Shown in pieces: positions 44,207-54,095 of a DNA stretch of 64,000 nucleotides. The DNA lies in contig NZ_JABAFO010000002.1 of NCBI RefSeq assembly GCF_012843675.1, positions 62,001 to 126,000 on the forward strand, read 5' to 3'. The notes beneath the pieces were generated by a model. That model worked only from the letters and a program-made list of their open reading frames with translations, was not told the DNA's origin and ran no database searches. The DNA comes from Lactobacillus sp. MRS-253-APC-2B. GTDB lineage: Bacteria > Bacillota > Bacilli > Lactobacillales > Lactobacillaceae. The translations under genes and the position numbers were made by a program. Within the stretch, counting starts at the first letter, position 1. Each line of letters begins with the position of its first letter.

Positions 44207-46105
44207 ATGGCAAAAATGATCAGTGGCTCCGATGCAGTCTTAAAAGTAATTCGGCAATGGGGCGTTAAGCACATCTACGGTTATCCTGGTGGTTCGTTTG
44301 ACTCCACGATGAACGCAATCTACAACCAACGTAAAGAATTGGAATTCATCCAGGTACGGCATGAAGAGGCGGGAGCTTTGGCAGCAACCGCTGATGCCAA
44401 ATTAACGGGTAAGATCGGGGTCTGCTTTGGCTCTGCCGGCCCGGGTGCCATTCACCTGCTCAATGGGCTGTACGATGCCAAGCATGACCATGTTCCGGTT
44501 TTGGCAATCATTGCTCAGGTTCCTTCAACGCGTATGAATCTGGACTTTTTCCAAGCAATGGATGAGGAACCGGCATTTGAAGACGTTTCGGTTTGGAACA
44601 AGACGGCCATGACGGCGGAAAGTCTGCCCCGCATGATTGATGAAGCGATTCGGCAGGCCTACAAGCATCATGGTCCAGCTACGGTTACGATTCCAAAAGA
44701 CTTTGGCTGGGCCAAGATTCCTGACACGTTCGTTCCTAACGTTGCCAACCACGTTAAGCCACATTATGTCGTTGATCAAGATTTGTTGGCAAAGGCCGGC
44801 AAGCTGATCAAGGATGCCAAGGCACCAATGATTTACTTTGGGATTGGGGCTAAGGATGCAGCCGAAGAATTAAAGCGCGTTTCGGAAAAGTATAAGATGC
44901 CACTGGTTTCATCCGTTTTGGCCAAGGGTATCTTGGATGAAAAATATCCAGCCTACCTGGGCTCGGCTGGTCGGGTTGCGCCGAAACCTGGTGCCGAGAT
45001 TGGTTTTAGTACTGATTTGATCGTTTGGGTTGGTACCGACGTTCCGTTCAGTATCTTCCTGTTTAATCCGGATGCCAAGGTTATTCAAATCGATACTGAT
45101 CCAGAGAAGATGGGCAAGCGTCATCATATCGACGTACCGCTGCTGTGTGACGCTAAAACGGCTTTGGCGGCGCTGGCTGACGTTGCAGATGAAAAAGCGC
45201 CATCTGCTTTTTATGATGCGGCACTGGCCGACAAGCAGAATTGGTTGGACTGGCAAAACAGCTTTAATGACAGCGAAGAGATGCCCGTTCGTCCAGAACC
45301 GATCTTTGATGTGATTAATCAAATGGCTTCCAGTAAGGCCGTCTTTGGAGTTGATGTCGGCAACGTCAACATCAACTTTGAACGTCTGCTGATGATTCAC
45401 GACGATCAAAAGTGGTGTACTTCTGGTCAATACGCAACGATGGGCTATGGTCTGCCGGCTGCGATCTCAGCTAAGGTCAACTATCCCGATCGTGATGTCT
45501 ACAGTCTTTCTGGTGATGGCGGCTTTGCGATGCTGATGGAAGAAATCCTGACCCAGGTTAAGTACCACATGCACATCGTCAACGTGGTCTTTAGCAATGA
45601 ATGCCTGGGCTACATTGTCGCTGAACAGCTTGATGACTCGCATCAGCCATTGTCAGGCGTTGATCTACCGGAAACCGACTGGGCAACGGTTGCCAAGGGG
45701 ATGGGGGCGATGGCCTTTACGGTTCGCACCAAGGCTGAATTCAAAGCCGCCATGGTTGAGGCGCAACAAACCGATCTACCGGTAGTAATTGACGTTAAAC
45801 TCACGCATGAAATGCCGCTTTCAACCAACCACATGTTCTTAGACAAAGAGACTCAAGATCCAAAGCTGGTTGACGAATACGTTGAAAAGTATCAGGCACA
45901 AGCACTCAAGCCATTTAGCTACTTCTTAAAGGCTGCTAAGGAAGCTCATGGTGAAGAAATCGATGCCTTCTCAGGAGCTTCGGCAGCCAGCGTGGAAGAT
46001 GAAGCTGACAACCAGCCGCTTGCCGACACCACGACCGGCGCATCAGAGAACGCGGCTGAACCATCCGAGGACACGGATGCTACCAGCGGGGCTTCTCAGC
46101 ATTAA
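44207..46105 (+). CDS. Pyruvate oxidase
   Basis: This ThDP- and FAD-dependent enzyme converts pyruvate, phosphate and oxygen to acetyl phosphate, CO2 and hydrogen peroxide, giving extra ATP in air. The N-terminal domain shows HIYGYPGGSFDSTMNAIY with RHEEAGALAATADAKLTGK following. The ThDP/Mg motif is GDGGFAMLMEEILTQVKYHM (near residue 437), closed by VVFSNECLG. At 632 residues it is longer than the usual 580-605 because of an acidic Ser/Thr/Ala-rich tail of about 45 residues with no obvious function. ATG 44207 has GGAAGGAAG upstream. Acetolactate synthase is less likely given the HIYGYPGG start, the lack of a regulatory-subunit gene and the length. It is convergent with ldh. Confidence 0.92.
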   Translation: MAKMISGSDAVLKVIRQWGVKHIYGYPGGSFDSTMNAIYNQRKELEFIQVRHEEAGALAATADAKLTGKIGVCFGSAGPGAIHLLNGLYDAKHDHVPVLAIIAQVPSTRMNLDFFQAMDEEPAFEDVSVWNKTAMTAESLPRMIDEAIRQAYKHHGPATVTIPKDFGWAKIPDTFVPNVANHVKPHYVVDQDLLAKAGKLIKDAKAPMIYFGIGAKDAAEELKRVSEKYKMPLVSSVLAKGILDEKYPAYLGSAGRVAPKPGAEIGFSTDLIVWVGTDVPFSIFLFNPDAKVIQIDTDPEKMGKRHHIDVPLLCDAKTALAALADVADEKAPSAFYDAALADKQNWLDWQNSFNDSEEMPVRPEPIFDVINQMASSKAVFGVDVGNVNINFERLLMIHDDQKWCTSGQYATMGYGLPAAISAKVNYPDRDVYSLSGDGGFAMLMEEILTQVKYHMHIVNVVFSNECLGYIVAEQLDDSHQPLSGVDLPETDWATVAKGMGAMAFTVRTKAEFKAAMVEAQQTDLPVVIDVKLTHEMPLSTNHMFLDKETQDPKLVDEYVEKYQAQALKPFSYFLKAAKEAHGEEIDAFSGASAASVEDEADNQPLADTTTGASENAAEPSEDTDATSGASQH

Positions 46106-46131
46106 GGCCTTGCAATCAAGATACCAATTTT

Positions 46132-46161
46132 AGGCTCGCCACTGTGCGGGCTTTTTTTAGT
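46132..46161 (+). terminator. Intrinsic terminator after pyruvate oxidase
   Basis: GGCTCGC pairs with GCGGGCT-type sequence (one mismatch) around CACTGT, followed by T7. Confidence 0.7.
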
Positions 46162-46165
46162 ACAA

Positions 46166-46197
46166 AAAAAAGCCGCTGGATAACCAGCAGCTTTTCT
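46166..46197 (-). terminator. Intrinsic terminator after ldh
   Basis: On the minus strand GCTGCTGG pairs with CCAGCGGC around TTAT and is followed by T8. Confidence 0.85.
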
Positions 46198-46218
46198 CGC
46201 ATTCAATACCAGAACGAA

Positions 46219-47251
<1,033 letters not shown>

Positions 47252-47333
47252 TAATGCGTAAATAAAGCCAAGTAAATGATAAAAAAGTTGGGTTTTTGAT
47301 CATTTTATGACTGATTTTGGCGAGAAATTGCCA

Positions 47334-47513
47334 TTAAGCGTGCAAAACACCCCAGCCAATGATGCCGCTAATCAATAATACGGCTGGCAGAATCAGCACC
47401 TTGACAAAGAAAGCGGCAACGGCAATGATGGCGATCCAAAACAGCAGATGCAGCGAAAGCTTGAACAGCTTCCACAGAATCCACAAGCCGATCAGCGTAA
47501 GCAGCAGTCCCAT
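47334..47513 (-). CDS. Small hydrophobic membrane protein, 59 residues
   Basis: A complete small gene encodes 59 residues, starting MGLLLTLIGLWILWKLFKLS and ending GIIGWGVLHA. Nearly the whole protein is hydrophobic, enough for two membrane helices with a few positive residues (KLFK, FVK) at the turns. The ribosome site GGAGG lies seven bases before the ATG. The function is unknown. It is upstream of ldh on the same strand, with the ldh promoter between them. It is unlikely to be noise, because start, ribosome site, stop and an uninterrupted hydrophobic pattern all agree. Confidence 0.75.
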   Translation of the reverse strand: MGLLLTLIGLWILWKLFKLSLHLLFWIAIIAVAAFFVKVLILPAVLLISGIIGWGVLHA

Positions 47514-47724
47514 CGTTTTTCCTCCATTTGATAGTTGATGACTGATTTTACCATTTTAGTGGCGGTAAAAGCACTAAAATAACTTGGTATTTATTCAATC
47601 TTATGATAAACTTTTACTTTAAATGTTTGAACTTTGTCGGGCTCATACGTTCAATTTTGAGTCAGATATGCTAAAATGGTTAGTACTAATAAGGAATTTG
47701 TTTCCAATCTTTTGTAGGGGAGGG

Positions 47725-48057
47725 ATTGCCATCTTAAATCGAACCAAAAAATTCATGCGCGACAATGATCTGGATTACAAACGTGAATACATTCGGCCAA
47801 TGATGACACCGGAACACGTTTATATTTTCCGTTTTGGGCGGCACAAGCTCAATAACCGAGTGATCGTTCGATACTCCCATACATGGACGGGACGCTTAAA
47901 GATCAATGAAATCGACGTTCGGCTGCATCACCAGCATCATCCACGGATCTTTAAGACGGAAACGGATCTGATCTTGTATCTGCAGCAGCACATGGAAAAA
48001 GAGCAAAAAAAGATTGCCAAGCAGGCAGTCAAGCATGACGATCCGCAAAATCAATAA
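47725..48057 (+). CDS. Uncharacterised protein of about 100-110 residues, start unresolved
   Basis: I do not recognise a function. The coding part reads ILNRTKKFMRDNDLDYKREY, then MTPEHVYIFRFGRHKLNNRV, RYSHTWTGRLKINEIDVRLH and a Lys/Glu-rich helical end; it is very basic and His-rich, with mixed beta-alpha pattern. The start is a problem. The frame is open up to ATG 47623, but that stretch contains a likely promoter (TAAAAT near 47672) and does not look coding. A strong AGGGGAGGG lies at 47716-47724, and right after it the frame has ATT (47725) and ATC (47731) rather than ATG. The first in-frame ATG after it is at 47755, 30 bases away. A non-ATG start may be used. A terminator follows, before prmA. 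Confidence 0.65.
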   Translation: MAILNRTKKFMRDNDLDYKREYIRPMMTPEHVYIFRFGRHKLNNRVIVRYSHTWTGRLKINEIDVRLHHQHHPRIFKTETDLILYLQQHMEKEQKKIAKQAVKHDDPQNQ

Positions 48058-48066
48058 GCGCAACTG

Positions 48067-48098
48067 AAGCATCCTTGCCTTTCAGGGGTGCTTTTTTG
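48067..48098 (+). terminator. Intrinsic terminator before prmA
   Basis: AAGCATCCTT pairs with AGGGGTGCTT (G-T pairs), followed by T6. Confidence 0.75.
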
Positions 48099-48119
48099 CC
48101 ATATTAAGGAGGAAAAAAG

Positions 48120-49079
48120 ATGAACGATTGGACGGCAGTAACGGTTGAGACCAGTACCGAAGCCGTTGACGCGGTTAGCTACATTTTGACCGATACGGGG
48201 GCAGCTGGCATTCAGATTGAGGATGCCGCTGATTTTGCCAACCTCAAACCAGGACGCTATGGAGACGAGATCATCGACCCCGCATCGATTCCGCATCGTA
48301 AACAAGGGGCTGCGGTTACGGGGTACTACCCCAGCAGCGTGTTTGTACCCGAGCTTTTGCCAGGCATCAAGCAGCGGGTTTTGAAATTAAAAGACTTTGG
48401 CCTGGATCCAATGCCGGCAGAAGTCAAAAGCGAAGCCATCGAAAATCAAGATTGGAAGACGGCTTGGGAAAAGTACTATCATCCAGTACGGGTTACGCGG
48501 ACGTTAACGGTCGTACCACAATGGGAAAGCTATCAGCCGGGGCCCGATGAAAAGCTGTTGATCCTGGATCCGGGGATGGCATTTGGTACCGGTACGCACC
48601 CGACCACGCAATTGATGATGCAGGCTTTGGAACTGACGGTACGTGGTGGCGAAAGCATGCTGGACGTTGGTACCGGATCGGGCGTGCTTAGTATTGCTGC
48701 CAAACTATTGGGGGTCGGTCACGTTAAGGCCTATGATATTGATGAGGTTGCCGTGCGTTCGGCTAAAAAGAATCTGGCACTTAATCCCGCCGCTAAAGAC
48801 GTTGAAATTGGCGTCAACAGTCTGTTGGAAGGTATTCATGAGCAAAATGTCGATCTGATCGTAGCCAATATCTTAGCTGAGATTATCTTGCCATTGATTC
48901 CACAAGCCTATGAAAACCTCAAGCCAGGCGGTCGTTTCCTGACTTCTGGCATCATCAACGACAAGTTTGCCGAAGTCAAAAAAGCTTTGGAAGATGGCGG
49001 CTTTAAAGTCGACGAAACGATGCGCATCAAGGACTGGTATGGCATCATTGCCCATAAGCCAACACCGGATGAACAATAG
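48120..49079 (+). CDS. prmA: Ribosomal protein L11 methyltransferase
   Basis: PrmA trimethylates lysines and the N-terminus of ribosomal protein L11 using S-adenosylmethionine. The 319-residue protein has the N-terminal L11-binding domain ([20 protein letters not shown]) and the Rossmann domain with [19 protein letters not shown] near residue 155 and the SAM loop [18 protein letters not shown] near residue 180. [15 protein letters not shown] is also typical. AAGGAGG lies before the ATG. rsmE follows after 9 bases. Confidence 0.96.
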   Translation: MNDWTAVTVETSTEAVDAVSYILTDTGAAGIQIEDAADFANLKPGRYGDEIIDPASIPHRKQGAAVTGYYPSSVFVPELLPGIKQRVLKLKDFGLDPMPAEVKSEAIENQDWKTAWEKYYHPVRVTRTLTVVPQWESYQPGPDEKLLILDPGMAFGTGTHPTTQLMMQALELTVRGGESMLDVGTGSGVLSIAAKLLGVGHVKAYDIDEVAVRSAKKNLALNPAAKDVEIGVNSLLEGIHEQNVDLIVANILAEIILPLIPQAYENLKPGGRFLTSGIINDKFAEVKKALEDGGFKVDETMRIKDWYGIIAHKPTPDEQ

Positions 49080-49088
49080 GGGGAGTAC

Positions 49089-49835
49089 ATGCAACGTTAT
49101 TTTATCGATGAATCGCTGCCAAAGGATCGGCGATTGACTTTGCCAGCTGATATTGCGCATCACTTAATCGATGTTTTGCGGGCTGACGTGGATACCGAAA
49201 TCGAAGTTGCGCTTAATGATCAAAAAGTTTATTTGGCCAAAGTCGTTGAGCTAAATCCGGCTACGATCGAGTTAAAAGCCGATCTGGGTACTGATGCAGA
49301 GTTGCCGGTTGAAGTCATCTTGGCTTGTGGACTGCCCAAGACCAAGGAAAAACCGGAATTGATCGTGCAAAAGGCTACGGAAATGGGAGCAGACCGCATT
49401 GTCTTTTTTGCGGCTCAGCGCTCAATCAGCCGCTGGAATCCACAAAAGCAGGCTAAAAAAATCGAACGGCTGCAAAAAATCGCCAATGCTGCCGCTGAAC
49501 AGTCACATCGCAATCACCAGCCTGAGGTCGTTTATGGCGGCAAGCTTAGCGATGTCTTAAAAAATGAAGCTGCTGACTTTAAGATCGTGGCTTGGGAAGA
49601 ATCTGCCAAGCAAGGCGAAGAGGCTAATCTGGCCCAAACGCTTCGGCAGCTGCGGCCAGGCCAAAAGCTGCTGGCAATTTTTGGTCCAGAAGGTGGGCTG
49701 AGTGAAGCAGAAATCGAACAGATGCAAGCTCAAGGAGTGATTCCGGCTGGTCTGGGACCAAGGATCTTAAGAACGGAGACGGCACCGCTTTATCTGCTGG
49801 CTGCCGTTTCATATCAACTGGAGCTGGCACGTTAA
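49089..49835 (+). CDS. rsmE: 16S rRNA (uracil-1498-N3)-methyltransferase
   Basis: RsmE methylates U1498 of 16S rRNA in the 30S subunit. The 248-residue protein has a small N-terminal PUA-like domain (MQRYFIDESLPKDRRLTLP) and a SPOUT knot domain with EKPELIVQKATEMGADRIVF near residue 95, the AEQSHRNHQPEV segment and the SAM motif LLAIFGPEGGLSEAEIEQM near residue 195, ending ILRTETAPLYLLAAVSYQLE. Co-transcribed with prmA, the usual Firmicute pair. Confidence 0.95.
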   Translation: MQRYFIDESLPKDRRLTLPADIAHHLIDVLRADVDTEIEVALNDQKVYLAKVVELNPATIELKADLGTDAELPVEVILACGLPKTKEKPELIVQKATEMGADRIVFFAAQRSISRWNPQKQAKKIERLQKIANAAAEQSHRNHQPEVVYGGKLSDVLKNEAADFKIVAWEESAKQGEEANLAQTLRQLRPGQKLLAIFGPEGGLSEAEIEQMQAQGVIPAGLGPRILRTETAPLYLLAAVSYQLELAR

Positions 49836-49840
49836 ACGTA

Positions 49841-49872
49841 GTCTTACAACAGCTTGATGCAGCTGTAAGACT
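49841..49872 (+). terminator. Hairpin after rsmE, weak terminator
   Basis: GTCTTACAACAGCT pairs with AGCTGTAAGAC (one bulged base), close behind the rsmE stop. There is no real T tail, so it may be a weak terminator or an mRNA-end stabiliser. Confidence 0.4.
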
Positions 49873-50055
49873 TGTGAAAATACGGCTAAATCCACTCGAT
49901 GTGAAAAGGACTTAAACGGGTTGTGAGGTCAATCGGTTGTCATAGCTGGTAATCATAATAGTTTTTGCCTAACCAAAATGGCTCGCCAAGCGCAACGGCA
50001 CGCATTGTGTTACAATAAATGTCAATCAATTCGGCATGAGTGAGGGATTTTTAAA

Positions 50056-50445
50056 ATGGAGAAGTTGCAGCAATTTTGGAAAACGACCGATCGGCGACTG
50101 TTAATCAGTGATCTGGTGCTTTCTTTGGTGATCAACCCGCTATTTTTAAAGCAGCATTTGATCTCACGCATTCAGATCATCATCTGGCTGTTGCTTTTGA
50201 TCAATTCCTGCTACGTCATCTGGGCAGGGAGGCGGATTACCAGCCGGTATGATCATCCTTGGCAGCTGCTGGTCTTTCCGATCGCTTACCTGATTGGCGT
50301 GCGCGTCTTTCAGGTATCACGCTATACTTACTATTTTGCACTGGTCTATTTAGGCATCGAATACTTAGCTAAAGCCATGAGTCAAGATGCCACCAAAAAT
50401 CAATCTAAAGAAAGCAAGTTGATGCAGGATGTCAAAAAACAATGA
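50056..50445 (+). CDS. Small multi-pass membrane protein of unknown function
   Basis: This 129-residue protein has about four hydrophobic segments: LLISDLVLSLVINPLFL (residue 16 on), IQIIIWLLLLINSCYVIWAG (39 on), WQLLVFPIAYLIGVRVF (69 on) and YTYYFALVYLGIEYLA (88 on). A charged cytoplasmic tail follows. No enzyme motif is seen. Its last 17 bases overlap the start of the (p)ppGpp synthetase gene in another frame, which suggests coupled translation. A TACAAT box at 50011-50016 is a possible -10 for both genes. Confidence 0.78.
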   Translation: MEKLQQFWKTTDRRLLISDLVLSLVINPLFLKQHLISRIQIIIWLLLLINSCYVIWAGRRITSRYDHPWQLLVFPIAYLIGVRVFQVSRYTYYFALVYLGIEYLAKAMSQDATKNQSKESKLMQDVKKQ

Positions 50446-52663
50446 ACTAACGCACGAAGACGTTAAAAAAATCGTCTCCTCATATATGAATGAAGAGCAT
50501 GTTGAAATGGTCGAGCGGGCCTACCATTTTGCGGCGGTAGCCCATGCCGATCAGCACCGGAAGTCGGGTGAGGCCTACATTATTCACCCGATTCAGGTTG
50601 CCGGCATCCTGGCCAAGCTGCACATGGATCCAGAAACGGTATGCGCAGGCTACATGCACGATATCGTTGAGGATACCGGCGCAACGCTGGAGGATATTCG
50701 CGAGCTGTTTGGACCGACGATTGCCATGATCGTTGACGGCGACACCAAGATCTCCAAGATTCACTACAAGTCCAATAAAGAACAGATGGCCGAAACGCAC
50801 CGTAAGCTTTTATTGGCAATGAGCAAGGATATTCGCGTGATGATCGTCAAATTGGCCGACCGGCTGCACAACATGCGCACGCTGCAGCATCTGCGTCCGG
50901 ACAAGCAGCGCCGGATTGCCAACGAAACCTTGGAAATCTACGCCCCAATTGCTGATCGTCTGGGTATCAGTACGATCAAATGGGAACTGGAAGATCTTTC
51001 GCTGCGCTACTTAAATCCACAGCAATATTACCGCATCGTACATTTGATGAACTCGCGGCGTGATCAGCGGGTTGCATATATCAATCGTTCAATCGAAGAC
51101 GTTAAAAAAGCAATCAGCGACCTGGAGCTGGGGCCAAACGTCGAAATCTATGGGCGGCCAAAGCACATCTATTCTGTCTACCGTAAGATGGTGACTCAGC
51201 ATAAGCAGTTTGATCAAATTTATGATCTGCTGGCGATTCGGGTCGTCGTTGATTCAATCAAGGACTGTTATGCCGTCTTGGGCGCGGTTCATACCAACTG
51301 GAAGCCAATGCCAGGGCGTTTCAAAGACTACATTGCTATGCCAAAAGCAAACGGCTACCAGTCGCTGCATACCACGGTGATTGGTCCAGAAGGCCGGCTG
51401 CTGGAGATTCAGATTCGTACGCACGACATGCACGAAGTTGCCGAATACGGGGTTGCCGCGCACTGGGCCTACAAGGAAGGCAAGACCAACGGCGTCAAGC
51501 AGAATCAAGATTCCAAAAAGCTCAATGTGGTCAAGGAAATTTTGGAACTGCAAAGCGAATCGCAGGGAACTGATGAATTCTTGCAAGGGATTCAAAGCGA
51601 CGTGTTTGCCGACAAGGTCTATGCGTTCACTCCCAAAGGCGACGTTATTGAAATGCCAAAGGGTGCTGGTCCATTGGATATGGCCTACCAGATTCATACT
51701 GAGGTCGGCAACCATACGACTGGAGCCAAGGTCAACGGTCGGATCGTGCCTTTAAACTATGAAATCAAAAACGGTGATATCGTCGATATTTTGACGTCAT
51801 CAAGTTCAGCGGGGCCGAGTCGCGACTGGCTGGATCTGGTCTTTACGCGCCGGGCCCGCAACAAGATTCGGCAGTTCTTTAGGGCCCATGATCACGACAA
51901 AAACGTTGAGACTGGTCGCCAGATTATTGCCAGTCAATTGCGTGAAGCCGGTTATGATCCAAATAAACTGATGACCACGGAAAAGAACGAACAGATTGCC
52001 GACCAGATGCACTACAAGACGGCTGATGACATGTTTGCCGCGGTTGGCTTTGGTGATGTGCCGCCAATCGGGGTCCGCAATCGCTTTACGGCCGATATTC
52101 GTAAAAAAGAAGCCGACGATAAGCAGCGGGCTGCACAAAAGGCTGTTTTGGAAGATCATCAGACGTTTGAAAACAAGAATGCCAATAATCCACGCAAGTT
52201 TGCCAAGAGCTCGGAAGGCGTGATCGTAGAAGGCGTCGACAATCTTTTGACCCGCTTGAGTCATTGCTGCAGTCCCGTGCCTGGCGACGAGATCGTGGGC
52301 TACATTACCAAGGGGCGTGGTGTTTCCGTACATCGGGCCGACTGTCCTAACGTCAAGGCCGCTGAAAAGAACGGCGAGCGGCTGGTTTCGGTCTATTGGG
52401 CCAACCCAGCAGGTGACAAGACCAACTACAATGCCGATATCGAAGTTGAAGGCTATAATCGCAATGGCCTGTTAAACGATGTCTTGCGCTCGATCAACAA
52501 TAACACGCGGTTCTTGACCTCTGTTAATGGTAAGGTGGACCACAACAAGATGGCTACGATCTCAGCTACGATTGGCGTGCGCAACAGTCAGCATCTGCAG
52601 CTGATTTTGGACAGTCTGAAAAACATTCCGGATGTCTATGTGGTAAAACGGGTAATTCGTTAA
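50429..52663 (+). CDS. Bifunctional (p)ppGpp synthetase/hydrolase (RelA/SpoT homologue)
   Basis: Rsh makes and degrades the stringent-response alarmone (p)ppGpp. The 744-residue length is typical of long Rsh proteins. The N-terminal HD hydrolase has RKSGEAYIIHPIQVAGIL near residue 43 and MHDIVEDTGATLEDI near residue 71, followed by KLADRLHNMRTL. The synthetase domain shows EIYGRPKHIYSVYRKM near 240, YDLLAIRVVVD and YIAMPKANGYQSLHTTVIGP near 310. A TGS domain (VYAFTPKGDVIEMPKGAGPL near 397), the CCSPVPGDEIVGYITKGRG zinc-type segment near 610 and a C-terminal ACT domain complete it. Both hydrolase and synthetase motifs look intact. dtd follows after 11 bases, the classical rsh-dtd pair. The ATG overlaps the previous gene by 17 bases. 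Confidence 0.96.
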   Translation: MSKNNELTHEDVKKIVSSYMNEEHVEMVERAYHFAAVAHADQHRKSGEAYIIHPIQVAGILAKLHMDPETVCAGYMHDIVEDTGATLEDIRELFGPTIAMIVDGDTKISKIHYKSNKEQMAETHRKLLLAMSKDIRVMIVKLADRLHNMRTLQHLRPDKQRRIANETLEIYAPIADRLGISTIKWELEDLSLRYLNPQQYYRIVHLMNSRRDQRVAYINRSIEDVKKAISDLELGPNVEIYGRPKHIYSVYRKMVTQHKQFDQIYDLLAIRVVVDSIKDCYAVLGAVHTNWKPMPGRFKDYIAMPKANGYQSLHTTVIGPEGRLLEIQIRTHDMHEVAEYGVAAHWAYKEGKTNGVKQNQDSKKLNVVKEILELQSESQGTDEFLQGIQSDVFADKVYAFTPKGDVIEMPKGAGPLDMAYQIHTEVGNHTTGAKVNGRIVPLNYEIKNGDIVDILTSSSSAGPSRDWLDLVFTRRARNKIRQFFRAHDHDKNVETGRQIIASQLREAGYDPNKLMTTEKNEQIADQMHYKTADDMFAAVGFGDVPPIGVRNRFTADIRKKEADDKQRAAQKAVLEDHQTFENKNANNPRKFAKSSEGVIVEGVDNLLTRLSHCCSPVPGDEIVGYITKGRGVSVHRADCPNVKAAEKNGERLVSVYWANPAGDKTNYNADIEVEGYNRNGLLNDVLRSINNNTRFLTSVNGKVDHNKMATISATIGVRNSQHLQLILDSLKNIPDVYVVKRVIR

Positions 52664-52674
52664 GGAGTGATTAA

Positions 52675-53112
52675 ATGCGTGTCGTATTGCAACGCGTCAA
52701 CCACGCTGCCGTTAGCATCGATGGCGAAACGGTTGGTCAGATTAAAAAGGGCTATCTGCTGCTGGTAGGACTGGCACCGGACGATAATGATGATCAATTG
52801 GACTGGATGGTGCATAAGATCGTCAATCTGCGGGTTTTTGAAGATGAAAATGGCAAGTTGAATCGTGCCTTGGCCGATGTAGCTGGCGAGATTTTATCGA
52901 TTTCTCAATTCACGCTGTATGCTGATGTTAAGCATGGTAATCGTCCCGGCTTTTCTAAAGCAGCCAAGCCCGAGATTGCCGAGCCGTTGTATGACCGTTT
53001 CAATGAAAAACTGCGAGTAGCGGGCGTTCACGTTGAAACCGGACGTTTTGGCGCTGATATGAAAGTGGAACTGGAAAACGACGGCCCAGTCACTATTATT
53101 TATGAAAAATAA
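52675..53112 (+). CDS. dtd: D-aminoacyl-tRNA deacylase
   Basis: Dtd removes D-amino acids (and wrongly placed glycine) from tRNA. The 145-residue length is typical. [20 protein letters not shown] opens the protein. The active-site motifs are [19 protein letters not shown] near residue 76 and the late [19 protein letters not shown], which contains the cross-subunit Gly-Pro equivalent region. It is preceded by AAGGAGTG and lies just after the rsh gene, the usual order. Confidence 0.96.
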   Translation: MRVVLQRVNHAAVSIDGETVGQIKKGYLLLVGLAPDDNDDQLDWMVHKIVNLRVFEDENGKLNRALADVAGEILSISQFTLYADVKHGNRPGFSKAAKPEIAEPLYDRFNEKLRVAGVHVETGRFGADMKVELENDGPVTIIYEK

Positions 53113-53113
53113 A

Positions 53114-53151
53114 CAAAAGCGAGCACTGGTTAGACCAGTACTCGCTTTTTT
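53114..53151 (+). terminator. Intrinsic terminator after dtd
   Basis: AAAGCGAGCACTGGT pairs with ACCAGTACTCGCTTT (one mismatch) around TAG, followed by T-rich sequence. Confidence 0.9.
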
Positions 53152-53179
53152 AAATGGGATGAATTTTTAAGGGGCATTG

Positions 53180-53213
53180 AAAAAACGGCCTGCAAGTGCA
53201 GCACCGTTTTTAA
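53180..53213 (-). terminator. Intrinsic terminator after the fructosamine kinase-like gene
   Basis: On the minus strand AAACGGTGCTGC pairs with GCAGGCCGTTT (imperfect), followed by T6, just beyond the stop at 53223. Confidence 0.7.
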
Positions 53214-53222
53214 GCGAGTGAT

Positions 53223-54074
53223 TCAGTAGCGTTCCAAAATTCCGTCAACGGCTGGACCGTACGTTTCACCAAACAAAATCAGATGCATGCACAGATAATA
53301 AAACTGATACCAAGGCAGCCGTTTATTGACCCCGTCTGCTAGTGGATAGGCCTGTTCATAGGCTTGATAGAATGAAAATTCAAAGCCGCCAAAAATCGTG
53401 GTCATCGCCAGATCGAACTCGCGATCGCCATAAACGGCATCCGGATCGATCAAGACCGGCTGACCAGCATCGTCAAACATATAGTTGCCGGCCCACAGAT
53501 CGCCGTGTAAAAGGCTGGGAACAACTTCGTGCTGATCATAATAATCACAAAAAGCTTGGCGCATCTTTTGATAGTGCGCCTCACGCCAATCGTTCCAGCG
53601 ACTTTTTTCCTTGGCTACGGCAACTTCAGGATCCAAGCGCTGCTTAATATAAAAGTCACGCCAGCTGTCGTTCCAGGCATTGTTTTTAATCAGTGCTTTG
53701 GTTTGATGATTTTCATAAAAGCCGAACCGTTTGGCGTGCTGGGCGTGCATTTTGGCGACTGCTCGTCCTAGATCAGCCTGCGAGCCGCTGCCGCTTTCGA
53801 TCCATTCCAAAGCCAGGTAGGCATCATTTTGAATCTGTCCTTGGGCAAGCGGGGCCGGCGTTTTGACTAAGGCACCGATTTCTTCTAGGCCGCGTTTTTC
53901 ATGATCAAAATAGCTGGCAGGATGATTGGGCTGAACCTTAAGAAAATAGGTTCTTTGATCAGCCTTGATTTGGTAGGCTGCGTTGATGTCGCCGCCAGAC
54001 ACGGGCCGGCACTCCGTAATCTGACGAAATGGCAGTTGGCTGAGCCACTTTTGATTGAGACGGTATGCAGACAT
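53223..54074 (-). CDS. Fructosamine kinase family protein
   Basis: This 283-residue protein belongs to the fructosamine/ketosamine-3-kinase family, which phosphorylates the sugar of glycated amines so that the adduct falls apart (protein deglycation). It has the kinase-like pattern: VSGGDINAAYQIKADQRTYF near residue 24 with the ATP-site Lys in FLKVQ, HGDLWAGNYMFDDAGQPVLI (catalytic Asp in HGDLWAGN) near residue 194, and the metal motif DPDAVYGDREFDLAMTTIFGG. The aminoglycoside phosphotransferase fold is shared, but the HGDLWAGN wording favours the fructosamine group. The amidase gene lies 21 bases upstream on the same strand, so they are probably co-transcribed. Confidence 0.9.
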   Translation of the reverse strand: MSAYRLNQKWLSQLPFRQITECRPVSGGDINAAYQIKADQRTYFLKVQPNHPASYFDHEKRGLEEIGALVKTPAPLAQGQIQNDAYLALEWIESGSGSQADLGRAVAKMHAQHAKRFGFYENHQTKALIKNNAWNDSWRDFYIKQRLDPEVAVAKEKSRWNDWREAHYQKMRQAFCDYYDQHEVVPSLLHGDLWAGNYMFDDAGQPVLIDPDAVYGDREFDLAMTTIFGGFEFSFYQAYEQAYPLADGVNKRLPWYQFYYLCMHLILFGETYGPAVDGILERY

Positions 54075-54095
54075 AAGATCAACTTCCTTTCAGAA

